From: Vittaforma corneae ATCC 50505
Lineage: Eukaryota > Microsporidia > Nosematidae
Length of the DNA: 36,590 nucleotides
NCBI RefSeq assembly: GCF_000231115.1
Contig: NW_006889841.1
Location: 80,022-116,611, forward strand
Direction of reading: 5' to 3'
Part shown: in pieces, positions 17,258 to 25,361 of the stretch
Numbering within the stretch: position 1 is the stretch's first letter
Layout of the letters: every line of letters starts with the position of its first letter
Notes under the pieces: generated by a model
Seen by the model: only the letters and a program-made list of their open reading frames with translations
Databases searched by the model: none
What the model was told of the DNA's origin: nothing
Made by a program: the position numbers and the translations under genes

Positions 17258-18541
17258 TCAAACACATACTTTCTCAATTTCGATGGGTATTTCAATCGGG
17301 TGATAGCTTATCCTTTTCTCTTTCAATACCTCAGTCACTTTCTTCATAAATCTATTTTGTGCAACCCACATGTAATATCCATTTTGGTGGTTTATTGAAT
17401 GTGTTATCCTAAAATCAACCTTTGCAAACCTACAGTCTACGATTTCATCCACAGTCAAGCCAAACCCTTCAAAGGCTGGACTTTGCATTGCGTATTCTTT
17501 CAAAATCTGCCTAATATGCTCTATTTTCTTTACATCTGTTTTTCGCATCAAAACTGATATCATCTTTTGTTGATTTTTTGATCGTCTAATATTTCTGAAG
17601 ACCTTGTCTTTAAGGCTTTTGTTTGAATATATCACAACTTCGTTGTTCCATCTTTCAAGAACAGTGCTTGTCAGTCCTATGGATTTTACAATAAGATTAT
17701 CAGAATCTATGAGGACCCTGTCTTCGATGTCATATGGATGGATGTAGACAATAAAGATGAAAGAGTCAAGTATATTAACAAACCATGGAATCATGCATAA
17801 TACAAGTGGGTAGATCAAACATTTCATAAAATTGTTAAAATCAAATATCTGTCCTACAACAATAACTGATAAAAGTGTAAAAAGCACCCATGTGCTTATA
17901 CTGAGGATTTTTAGAATATACCTGTTGCCCCGCAAAAAGTTTGCAAACGACTTTCTTTCAATGTTAATCTGTCTCATACTTTCATAAAAATCATCAAAAG
18001 CTAAACACTCATCAAACCCTTGTGTGAGAAGTCTTAAGAACTCGGTCGATTCTTCATTGCCGAACAGTCGAGATATGCTTTCCTTTGAGATTCTACCTGT
18101 CAAATGTCTGTTGAAATGCGTGTGTTTAATAGCCAAAGTACCAGAGTGGTGTAGTTGCTCCACTGGGTTAGCCAAGTTTATAGTACAGTTTTCGTTATGT
18201 TCTTGCATTGTTTTATTAGGAAGCAAAGTGCTTAAAGTATCTTTTGTTTGGTCTTTGTGAATTTTACCATTCTCATCGGTAATTTTTATTACAAAATCGG
18301 TTGTGATTGGATTTCCATCGGCTGTTTTAGACGATATATTGTATGTATTGCTAGGTACTTCTCCACTATCAACTTCAGCTGACGGTTCATTGCTTTCAAG
18401 GTTCTCCCAAACACCATACGATAAGCATATTTTGTCAGCTGTTGCATTCAATTCAGGATTATCGCAAAGAATACCGAATAGTATTCCTGGATCGTAGCTT
18501 CCCAAGCATTTGGCCTTTTGTCTGACTTGTCTGCTGTACAA
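17258..18541 (-). CDS. MscS-type mechanosensitive channel, C-terminal part (frameshifted)
   Basis: This frame holds the pore and cytosolic part of a fungal-type MscS channel. After a polar linker comes an EF-hand-like segment (FDECLAFDDFYESMRQI), the INIERKSFANFLRG lead-in typical of the fungal proteins, and pore-lining membrane helices at about residues 205-265. Then comes the beta domain with IHPYDIEDRVLID and VLERWNNEVVIYSNKSL, matching the MscS HPFDVGD...YPNS pattern. It probably releases solutes under osmotic stress. The frame has no ATG of its own near its start (the nominal first codon is TTG) and is open back to about 18569. It overlaps the N-terminal frame by 94 bases, so it belongs to the gene starting at 19023. 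Confidence 0.85.
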   Translation of the reverse strand: MYSRQVRQKAKCLGSYDPGILFGILCDNPELNATADKICLSYGVWENLESNEPSAEVDSGEVPSNTYNISSKTADGNPITTDFVIKITDENGKIHKDQTKDTLSTLLPNKTMQEHNENCTINLANPVEQLHHSGTLAIKHTHFNRHLTGRISKESISRLFGNEESTEFLRLLTQGFDECLAFDDFYESMRQINIERKSFANFLRGNRYILKILSISTWVLFTLLSVIVVGQIFDFNNFMKCLIYPLVLCMIPWFVNILDSFIFIVYIHPYDIEDRVLIDSDNLIVKSIGLTSTVLERWNNEVVIYSNKSLKDKVFRNIRRSKNQQKMISVLMRKTDVKKIEHIRQILKEYAMQSPAFEGFGLTVDEIVDCRFAKVDFRITHSINHQNGYYMWVAQNRFMKKVTEVLKEKRISYHPIEIPIEIEKVCV

Positions 18542-19023
18542 AGTATATAGTTTTTGACCATTTCATCAGTAAAATGTACATGCGAGCTTCTATTCATTAG
18601 CCGTATAATAAACCTCTCGAGTTTAATAATATCATTGTAGTACTCCATCTTTTTACTTGTACTAAAGTTGGAAGACAGACCATTCTTTAGCATTCCTCTC
18701 AAAATGTTCATTAAAGCTATTACTATCAGACAAATATCAAAATTTTTATCAACCCCGACTAATATCCGTGCTATGACAAAGAGCTCATACATAATCTTTG
18801 AATAGAAAAATGTAGCTAGTGTCTTAACTAATAACAGATTGGATAAACTTGACAAGCTTCTAGTCAAGCAGCCAGATAGAACCCCGAGGATGTAAATGAA
18901 GGATAGAAGTATATAACTGTGCTGTTCTGTAGTAAAGTATAAATATATGCAAATATAGTATGCTATCACTTCTATTGAAAGAATACCAGAGTAGTAAAGG
19001 ATTTTTTTTGCACGTGTTCTCAT
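18448..19023 (-). CDS. MscS-type mechanosensitive channel, N-terminal part (frameshifted)
   Basis: This 191-codon frame encodes the membrane-embedded start of the channel, with about four hydrophobic helices (for example IEVIAYYICIYLYF and SYILLSFIYILGVLSG), followed by a polar stretch that ends abruptly at a stop at 18448. CCC (19027-19029 on the plus strand) lies three bases before ATG, favouring 19023 over the ATG 12 codons upstream. The C-terminal channel domain continues in the -1 frame. One missing base between about 18448 and 18569, for instance in the T run at 18516-18519 or the CCC at 18501-18503, would restore one protein of about 588 residues. Confidence 0.8.
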   Translation of the reverse strand: MRTRAKKILYYSGILSIEVIAYYICIYLYFTTEQHSYILLSFIYILGVLSGCLTRSLSSLSNLLLVKTLATFFYSKIMYELFVIARILVGVDKNFDICLIVIALMNILRGMLKNGLSSNFSTSKKMEYYNDIIKLERFIIRLMNRSSHVHFTDEMVKNYILCTADKSDKRPNAWEATIQEYYSVFFAIILN

Positions 19024-19340
19024 TATGGGTATGCTGCAAAAGTAAAATATATAAAGCATAACAGTGTGTCCACAAATGTGTCATGTCATATGTCAAATTT
19101 AAATTGATAGTGTACACAGTTCAGCACAGGGCTGTCTGGCCTCACACTTCGGTACTTAATAAGTTTATGTCAAAATTATAATCAACTTTAATTTTTCAAC
19201 CGTCTAACTGGCGAAGGCTCTTGTGTGCATGTACAAAATGCAATGTTGCTGTTTGTCATGCTAACCAAACTCATAGCCAACTTCATTCAGATCTCTTTGA
19301 CGTCTTCAATATCTTGTGATGAAAACTTTTATCCTCAAAG
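19024..19340. other. Shared divergent promoter region of MscS and POP1
   Basis: About 317 bases with no coding frame of note. Only the CCC of the MscS gene at 19027-19029 and a weak CCTC just before POP1 stand out. Confidence 0.35.
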
Positions 19341-20678
19341 ATGTCTAACTTAGAGAATAAGGAGAGTATGCATAATGACATTAATACCATAGATTTTATA
19401 GAAGCCAGAGCCAAAGAAATCCAGCATATAGAATCTTCAATCAATAAGTCAAGTAAGAAGACCATGCTATTTCAGAGATTACCTTTTTACAAAAGAAGGA
19501 GAAACAGAAACTACGACAAAAGAATGTCACGTAAGTTTACATACAGAAAGAAGGATAGACATTTCTTGAGAACACACACATTTTATTCCAAGAGATTTTT
19601 TATGCTAAAACTGGACACTTCTGAGGACATTTCAGTGCCATTTAAAAGACGGTTAAAAAGCAATAAGTACATTTACAAATCGCAGGACCGAGGATTTGTA
19701 TTTGATGAAAGCTTTAGGGGTGGGTGCTTCTGTGATAAAAATGATTTTGTCAGGATGCTTGAGCTGGGAATGAGTGTAAATGAATCTAGTCTATTACAGA
19801 CCGTGACAGCTTCTACTTCCAAGAGCAGCAAGCCATCCAATATGGGTATTTTATCAACTATGACTAAGGCTCCAATTCAGCAGCTATTCAACCACATTGA
19901 TCTGTCAATACATGATAGAGTTCAGAGCATATCCAATTTATTTGATATAATAGTGACAGCATCAACCGTCTTCTTTGTTGGTGTTTATCCTGAGCATCCA
20001 AGTCTCCACTTTTCGCCCCTCGACTGCGTGTTTTCAATTATGAAAAACGAGAACCATGACTTTTCCTATCTCAAAAACCTTAAATCTGTCAAAGTTTTCA
20101 AAAACAATAGCAACTCTCTTGAAACTTATAAAATCATCTGCGATAGGTCGGAGGCTATGCCCATCTATGAAAAGCTCATTAACAATAGCATTATACCAGT
20201 ATGCCTTGAAGAGATCAATAGAATAGCTATTGAGAATGATCAAATAACGGTATATGATAACCTTAATTCCGAGATATTCAAGATTATTGAGAGATCCAAG
20301 AACAAGGAAATAATTGAGAAGTACAATAGAACACCCCCATCAAAAAGGCAAAGCTATGATCTTGATTTTCTATTTCTTTCCCAAGACAGTGAAATATACC
20401 GTAATTTAAATCATCCTGGAAAAATCATATACTGTGTTTTTAGTGTTGTGAAAGGCTCTGTTCACAGATGTGCTCAGCTCTTTTGTGGTGAAGAGTGCAT
20501 TGGACGAGTTGTCAGAAGTGAGTACAAATTCTCTTCTGGCTGCTGTTATGGTCTTGGAGTGTTGTATTCTTGGAAGTGCGATACTGAAAAGTTTAATTTT
20601 GAAGAAAAGTTTACTTGTAAAAATCTTTCACAGAAAAATTTCTATGAAGTATCAATTAAAAAGATAATGTTGTGTTGA
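19341..20678 (+). CDS. POP1: RNase P/MRP subunit Pop1
   Basis: A 445-residue protein. The N-terminal third carries the Pop1 signature in order: IDFIEARAKEIQHIESSI, FQRLPFYKRRRNRNYDKRMS (family LPRHLRRRAASHNVKR), then FLRTHTFYSKRFFML (family LETHIWHAKRF-M). The glycine-containing end (GCCYGLGVLYSW) fits the family's C-terminal region. Pop1 is the largest protein of RNase P and MRP and binds their RNA. At 445 residues it is about half the length of yeast Pop1, in line with reduction. Several cysteines near the end (CFCD, GEEC, GCCYG) are unusual. POP5 at 11206 belongs to the same complexes. The start chosen is the first ATG. Confidence 0.88.
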   Translation: MSNLENKESMHNDINTIDFIEARAKEIQHIESSINKSSKKTMLFQRLPFYKRRRNRNYDKRMSRKFTYRKKDRHFLRTHTFYSKRFFMLKLDTSEDISVPFKRRLKSNKYIYKSQDRGFVFDESFRGGCFCDKNDFVRMLELGMSVNESSLLQTVTASTSKSSKPSNMGILSTMTKAPIQQLFNHIDLSIHDRVQSISNLFDIIVTASTVFFVGVYPEHPSLHFSPLDCVFSIMKNENHDFSYLKNLKSVKVFKNNSNSLETYKIICDRSEAMPIYEKLINNSIIPVCLEEINRIAIENDQITVYDNLNSEIFKIIERSKNKEIIEKYNRTPPSKRQSYDLDFLFLSQDSEIYRNLNHPGKIIYCVFSVVKGSVHRCAQLFCGEECIGRVVRSEYKFSSGCCYGLGVLYSWKCDTEKFNFEEKFTCKNLSQKNFYEVSIKKIMLC

Positions 20679-20817
20679 CTGAGTCCTTGCACACTCGGGT
20701 CTTTGATTAGAAATTCAAACGTGCACTTTTGACTAGTCACTCTTGCATAAGCTTTGATGCATCTTGCAGTACTGCTTAATTATTAGTTGTTTAAAAGAAT
20801 ATTCTGATTGCATAAAT

Positions 20818-21753
20818 ATGGAAGCAATTTTTACAGACAACGAAGAAGAGCTAAAGAAATTGTCTTTAAACATTAATAAAAAGGACATTAAAGCAAGACT
20901 TAGACAATCTATTATCAGCAACTCACCAAAGATCTATGATCAACTCCTCAAAAGTAGAAATGTAGAAACTCAAATAGCAATTGTCAACATTATTATTAAG
21001 GCTATGAATAAAGAAGATATTCGTTCTAGCAATTTGCTAAATGTCCATAATAAGCGTATTCTCAGTGTTCAGAAGAATAATAAGAATAGCCTTCTCAGCT
21101 TCTTAAAAGAGTTTTCAATGATTGAGCCTGAGTGCAGAGTTGTGGGTGTAGAAGTAGATCTATTCAAGATTAGGGACAGAGAAATAAATGGTGGGTTTCT
21201 TTTTATGGGAGATGAAAATTTCAGGTTTCAAAAGGATAACGAAGTGGTGATAATACAATTCAAGTCCATAGAAAATGTATTATTTAACGGTATTGATCTA
21301 ACAATACTAGCAACAGAGGGAAGAAAGGTGGAGATCAAGTTTATGTACAAGCAAGATCTTGGGAAATTTAAGGAAAGAGTTATGTGTAAGTTTACCCAGG
21401 CTGATGCAGAAGAGTCCATTATGGTCGAGATAGGAAAGAAGGTTACTTTTTCACCTGAAATAAAAGTGAAGGAGAAAGTCTACGGGCATGATAGCATTAG
21501 CAACAGATTTAATGCTGAGAAAGAGGATGAAAACCACATTGAAGATGAATTTAATATCAGTCCAGTGAAGTCAGAAAACAAACTATCAGCAGTAAGCAGT
21601 CCGAGAGAAGGATCAGATGACCGCACAGTGCATTTGAATAGTCCTAAAGAACGTTTAAGTGGCAAAACCCAACATTTTTGTGACAAAATGCCCATCAAAA
21701 ATACTAGAAGGCCAATATCAAAAGATAAATCAAGGTGTAAAATAGTAAAGTAA
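20818..21753 (+). CDS. PH-like domain protein, N-terminal part of a frameshifted gene
   Basis: About 311 residues. Residues 1-100 are helical. About 105-195 are beta-rich and look like a PH domain (FLFMGDENFRF, EVVIIQFKSIENVLFNGI, LTILATEGRKVEIKFM and a closing helix KFKERVMCKFTQA). The remainder is disordered, acidic and serine-rich, with SPVK and SPRE sites. The frame stops at 21751-21753, but the -1 frame is open from 21741 and continues in the same lysine-rich style to 22043. I choose 20818 because the longer frame opens on TTG. The order of helical domain, PH-like domain, disordered linker and C-terminal coiled coil recalls meiotic axis proteins Red1/SYCP2, but no sequence motif confirms this. 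Confidence 0.6.
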   Translation: MEAIFTDNEEELKKLSLNINKKDIKARLRQSIISNSPKIYDQLLKSRNVETQIAIVNIIIKAMNKEDIRSSNLLNVHNKRILSVQKNNKNSLLSFLKEFSMIEPECRVVGVEVDLFKIRDREINGGFLFMGDENFRFQKDNEVVIIQFKSIENVLFNGIDLTILATEGRKVEIKFMYKQDLGKFKERVMCKFTQADAEESIMVEIGKKVTFSPEIKVKEKVYGHDSISNRFNAEKEDENHIEDEFNISPVKSENKLSAVSSPREGSDDRTVHLNSPKERLSGKTQHFCDKMPIKNTRRPISKDKSRCKIVK

Positions 21754-22043
21754 AGCCTGAAAAGTGTAAAAAACAACACTCGAAAAATAAAAGCAGGGTA
21801 AAGACTAAAAAGAAGTTGAAAGTGTTCAAAAAGAACCGAGCGATGCCTGATTTTAAAAAGAAGAATACGCTTTCTTTCAAAAAGGAAAAGTGCTTTGATA
21901 GATTGAAAGATGAGATTCGTGAAATTTACAAAGATAAGCTTAAATTAGCAAAGTTGGTTTACAAGTCAATGAAGGAAGATGCAATAAAGTTTAAAGAGAG
22001 TGTTGAAAGTATTGAAAAACGCAGTGTTTATCGAATAAAATGA
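21741..22043 (+). CDS. C-terminal coiled-coil part of the PH-like domain protein
   Basis: The frame is open from 21741 with no ATG until 21816. It reads through a strongly basic segment (VKPEKCKKQHSKNKSRVKTK) and ends in a helix that should form a coiled coil (DRLKDEIREIYKDKLKLAKL). It follows seamlessly from the basic end of the upstream frame (TRRPISKDKSRCK). I infer one gene of about 408 codons with one base missing near 21739-21753, where AAAA occurs. A separate 75-residue gene starting at 21816 is the alternative and is less likely. Confidence 0.6.
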   Translation, partial: NSKVKPEKCKKQHSKNKSRVKTKKKLKVFKKNRAMPDFKKKNTLSFKKEKCFDRLKDEIREIYKDKLKLAKLVYKSMKEDAIKFKESVESIEKRSVYRIK

Positions 22044-22341
22044 AATTGATCTAAAAAATCAAACTGCATTCTTCAACAAACTTGCCGTTGTTCAAGTTGA
22101 ATTTATTTGTAGTGTATCAATTTCAATATCAGACCATGTGCGATGTTCTACGCCCTCTTCCTTGTAAAATTTTTCTCAATGTATGTTCTTATCATGTCTA
22201 TTTTAAATGCTGAGTAAAAGGAGTGCTATTTTAAAATAGTTTTATTGCATCACAGATTTGAATGTGCAAGCTATTAAAGCTATTTTAAAATATTGCCTTA
22301 TGTCTTAGTACACTTTTATAAACAGAACGGCCCTCTCGTTT

Positions 22342-22581
22342 ATGTCGCTGATGTTCCACCCAAAAGCATTGGACTTGCTTTCAAAATTCAAGAAGACTGG
22401 AAATCAAAAGTTACTGGAAAGTATCCTTGTTTTTCTCATTGACAACACTCAGCATTTGGACATCTCTTACCTTAAGCAGGTTCTTTTTTTGTATTTTGAG
22501 TCAAAAAAGCAGTGGGCAGAGAAAAGCTCAGATCTTGGAAGAGATGATTCAACAGAAGTTTATCAAGAAAAAGGTGGGTGA
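22342..22581 (+). CDS. CAC1: CAF-1 large subunit, N-terminal part (frameshifted)
   Basis: This 79-codon frame begins MSLMFHPKALDLLSKFKK, is helical, and carries CCC at 22331-22333, eight bases before its ATG. It stops at 22579-22581. The +1 frame is open across the overlap and continues a helix without a break: ...ESKKQWAEK in this frame and AQILEEMIQQKF in the next. One surplus base near 22522-22525 (AAAA) would explain the split. The segment alone shows no known domain; the identity comes from the downstream part. Confidence 0.75.
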   Translation: MSLMFHPKALDLLSKFKKTGNQKLLESILVFLIDNTQHLDISYLKQVLFLYFESKKQWAEKSSDLGRDDSTEVYQEKGG

Positions 22582-23695
22582 CTGTTTTGTATGCTTTGCT
22601 AGACGTCTGAAAAGGAACAAATACCTCGAAATTTTATCTGAAAATAGGAAAAATAAGCCTTCAATTTTTGGAGATAAAAATTCTAAAAATTTTATTGATA
22701 TTATCCCAACCAAGAAAGACAAAAACAGCAGTAGTGACAACAGCAAATTAGTTAGCTCTAGCATAGTGCCACAAAATATGTCAAACACTAATGATGATGT
22801 GTTGATTGATGGCTGTATTGATTCATCTAGCTTTATTGACTTTACAGATGATCAACGTCTAGCAAATGAAGACTATAGTACAAATCCCAGTGCAGTAGTT
22901 GATAAGGCAAGCGATATTGTATTTGATGAGACGCTGATCTTCAGAAGTGTGCCTGATATTCAGCCTGCACTAAAAAGAAGCATATTAAGTAAAAAACTAA
23001 GAAGCACTGTTCCACAGTCTAACACTCTGAATTTCTCTAGTATTAAAAACATCACAGTTGAGCATATTAAAAAGTTTGCTCCTTTGAGTCTTAAAAGCGC
23101 CACGTTCGTTTATGATAAAAACAATATCATACTTGGCACTCAAAGGAAAAGAGACGATCTTGTCAATCCTGTCAAATTACAATTTATTAAACACTTTGAT
23201 CAAGCCAGGCCTCCAATATATCAAAAGAGAGGCCTAATGGAACGGGCTGTGTTCAGTTACAGGAAGCTTTCTGAAGTACTGTCATATGACTATGACTCCT
23301 CAGATGACTGGGAAATTTTTGAGGAGAGCACTGAAACACTTGACGAGTATAGCGAAGACACAAGTATTGACTCTGATGTCAAAACAGAAGAAGGATGGAT
23401 AGAGAAAGATTCTGAAGATGCTGAAACTACGAGATATTCCAAGAAACCTAGCCTTGTTTTTGAATGTGACGTTTGTATTGAAACGTTTTTTGAAGAGAGA
23501 AAATTTTTGCATGCAAACCTCATCCTTTCTGAAAACTTTTCAAAAGAATTGCAGGATGAATTGGAAAAATATAAGATAGAATTTCAAGGTGGTTTTGAAG
23601 AGTTAGTTAGTTCTTTTTCTGCTCTTTACAACGTTTGCCAAGGCACAGTACAAGAAAAATTAATAAAAATGGTCTATCAAGAAAAAAACAGTTAA
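22526..23695 (+). CDS. CAC1: CAF-1 large subunit (Cac1/p150-like), main part
   Basis: This frame contains the hallmark of the chromatin assembly factor 1 large subunit: KLQFIKHFDQARPPIYQKRG (family K-L-Q-F...RPPYYGTW), then VLSYDYDSSDDWEIFEES and a long acidic run to about TEEGWIEKDSEDAE, equivalent to LDYEVDSDDEWEEEE and the GW-containing stretch. A helical domain follows to the C-terminus. CAF-1 deposits newly made H3-H4 on replicated DNA with PCNA. Joined to the 22342 frame, it is about 450 residues, short for the family. The frame has no early ATG, as expected for the downstream half of a frameshifted gene. The basic region (FARRLKRNKY) may contact DNA. Confidence 0.8.
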   Translation, partial: AQILEEMIQQKFIKKKVGDCFVCFARRLKRNKYLEILSENRKNKPSIFGDKNSKNFIDIIPTKKDKNSSSDNSKLVSSSIVPQNMSNTNDDVLIDGCIDSSSFIDFTDDQRLANEDYSTNPSAVVDKASDIVFDETLIFRSVPDIQPALKRSILSKKLRSTVPQSNTLNFSSIKNITVEHIKKFAPLSLKSATFVYDKNNIILGTQRKRDDLVNPVKLQFIKHFDQARPPIYQKRGLMERAVFSYRKLSEVLSYDYDSSDDWEIFEESTETLDEYSEDTSIDSDVKTEEGWIEKDSEDAETTRYSKKPSLVFECDVCIETFFEERKFLHANLILSENFSKELQDELEKYKIEFQGGFEELVSSFSALYNVCQGTVQEKLIKMVYQEKNS

Positions 23696-23832
23696 AAGAG
23701 AAGTATAAAATATGAGCATAGCCCATACCAGACTTGAGACAAGCTAGCACAGAACCATCGAACCGATTGTGCTTTTATAAATGGATATGTGTCTGTATTG
23801 ATATTAGTATTTTAGATAGATTTGACCGTTAC

Positions 23833-24591
23833 TTAGAATTTAATTTCTGCAATTCCAAGTTCTCTTAGCTTTTCATTGACTTTTTCAAAAGTGTCATCAG
23901 GCCCTTTGACTGTACTGCCTTTTACTTTTGGATGCGTGAATATTTCATAATCATTCCCTCCTTCCATTGTCATGTCCCCGAAGAAGAAAATCTTGTCCTG
24001 CTTAATATGCTGGAGACAATACGTTTTGTCCCATCCTTTTGGGAAAATATCTATCGATATTTGCCCTCCAATAGATGTTTGCATATTCATCTTATCACAC
24101 GTATCTTTCAACTGTTCACAGATGTTTTTCCTTAGATTAGACTTCTTGTCAAATTCATTGAACTTATCCCTTTCCTCTTGAGTGCAGGTTCGGCCAATAG
24201 GACTCACATTGATCAATGCCTGTCTCAACTCCACGAATGTTCCTCTCTTGATAGGACAGTCGGATTCACTTAGTATCCTCAAAACCTTGTTTATCAAGAT
24301 CTTGTAATTATCCTCCCCCAGAAATGTAATGATAGAAGCAGCACTGACACGCTCTCTTCCCTTATAAAACAGTGTCCCATTCTCTGGAAACCCGTAGTCA
24401 AATATGTCCAGTAGCTCTGGACCTATTTGTTCCTCTTGTTTTGACAGATCTGAACCTCCAACAAAGGCAACATATACCCTTTTCCTTAATTCATTCAGCA
24501 TATGAATAGACTTCGATGGGGCAGTACGTCTGGAAGGCGACAGTGTTCCATCTACATCAAATAAAAATATCACATCTTCTCTCTTCTTCAT
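23833..24591 (-). CDS. SEC53: Phosphomannomutase
   Basis: A 252-residue eukaryotic phosphomannomutase of the HAD superfamily, full length for the family. LFDVDGTLSPSR holds the nucleophile Asp12 and the acid Asp14. VAFVGGSDLSKQEEQIG, DYGFPENGTLFY, KRGTFVELRQALINVSPIGR (substrate contacts) and SIGGQISIDIFPKGWDKTYC follow, and FFFGDMTMEGGNDYEIF gives the metal-binding end. It converts mannose-6-phosphate to mannose-1-phosphate for GDP-mannose, used in O-mannosylation and GPI anchors. With GWT1 nearby this points to a retained GPI pathway. CCC (24595-24597 on the plus strand) precedes the ATG by three bases. All key residues look intact. Confidence 0.97.
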   Translation of the reverse strand: MKKREDVIFLFDVDGTLSPSRRTAPSKSIHMLNELRKRVYVAFVGGSDLSKQEEQIGPELLDIFDYGFPENGTLFYKGRERVSAASIITFLGEDNYKILINKVLRILSESDCPIKRGTFVELRQALINVSPIGRTCTQEERDKFNEFDKKSNLRKNICEQLKDTCDKMNMQTSIGGQISIDIFPKGWDKTYCLQHIKQDKIFFFGDMTMEGGNDYEIFTHPKVKGSTVKGPDDTFEKVNEKLRELGIAEIKF

Positions 24592-24895
24592 TATGGGTTA
24601 AGTTATTTGTGAAAAATTTTCCTATTTTAATATAAACAAATGCATACGTCATATCTTTCAAGTATATTTAAATTTATTTAAAAACAATTTATCAGGAAAG
24701 AGTTGTGCATGTTAAATGCCCTTTTCTAGTACTGTAAAATGTCAATCAATCAAAAGTGGCTGTTTGCTGGAAAGAAGTGGGTCTGATTGATTCTTGGCAA
24801 CGCATTCTATTTGTTTCTTTATATGCTTTAATTTGTTTATACATTCTTATTAGCTGATTCTTCACAAAATCAAATTATTCCAAATTTTTTAATCC
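24592..24895. other. Shared promoter region of SEC53 and the RPB11/AC19-type gene
   Basis: About 304 bases, A+T-rich, between divergent genes. It contains the CCC of SEC53 and TATATTTAAATTTATTTAAAAA at about 24662-24684. No gene seen. Confidence 0.35.
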
Positions 24896-25183
24896 ATGCC
24901 AAAAACTATAATCAAGCCGTCTCTTACGAGCATTAATTCCATTGACGTTACCGTTCATAACGAATCGCACACTGCAGCTGCTCCTCTTGTTGAAAGAATG
25001 CTACAAGATCCAGATTGTATATTTGCTGCTTACAAAATTGCACATCCAAATGATGGTTTTTTTACATTGAAAATTCAAGGAAATGAAAAGAAGAATGCAA
25101 AACTGATATTTGAAGATGGACTAAGATCAATAATAAAAGACATAGACGATCTTATTGGGCAAGTAAAGTTGGTTGAGGAGTAA
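24896..25183 (+). CDS. Small RNA polymerase subunit, RPB11/AC19 family
   Basis: A 95-residue protein of the subunit-L fold that pairs with RPB3 or AC40 in eukaryotic RNA polymerases. IDVTVHNESHTAAAPLVERM corresponds to the family's E-D-H-T-LGN-LR segment, and CIFAAYKIAHPNDGFFTLKI corresponds to V-x-FAGYK-x-PHP...L-I-Q. A final amphipathic helix (EDGLRSIIKDIDDLIGQV) ends the domain. HPND is nearer to AC19 (HPSE/HPSD) than to RPB11 (HPLE), but the evidence is thin and I leave the assignment open. Oddly, the almost invariant LGN is replaced by AAA. ATCC directly precedes the ATG. Confidence 0.82.
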   Translation: MPKTIIKPSLTSINSIDVTVHNESHTAAAPLVERMLQDPDCIFAAYKIAHPNDGFFTLKIQGNEKKNAKLIFEDGLRSIIKDIDDLIGQVKLVEE

Positions 25184-25361
25184 AAAATAATGATGACAGG
25201 TCGAAATATTCAAGATAAATCTTGTTAAAAATTTTATGTTAAAGTTTAAAATTATTTATGATATATTTGACAGATTAATACAAGCTTATAATAGATAAAA
25301 TTAAGCATAAATATTTAAGATACTATTGGTGCTTTTAGGAATGGACCTATTAAATATAATT

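Noticed and set aside
22491..22512. 22-base GT...AG intron that would join the two CAF-1 frames
   Set aside because: It would restore the frame but has no recognisable branch site and would delete part of a continuous helix; a one-base indel gives a better protein.
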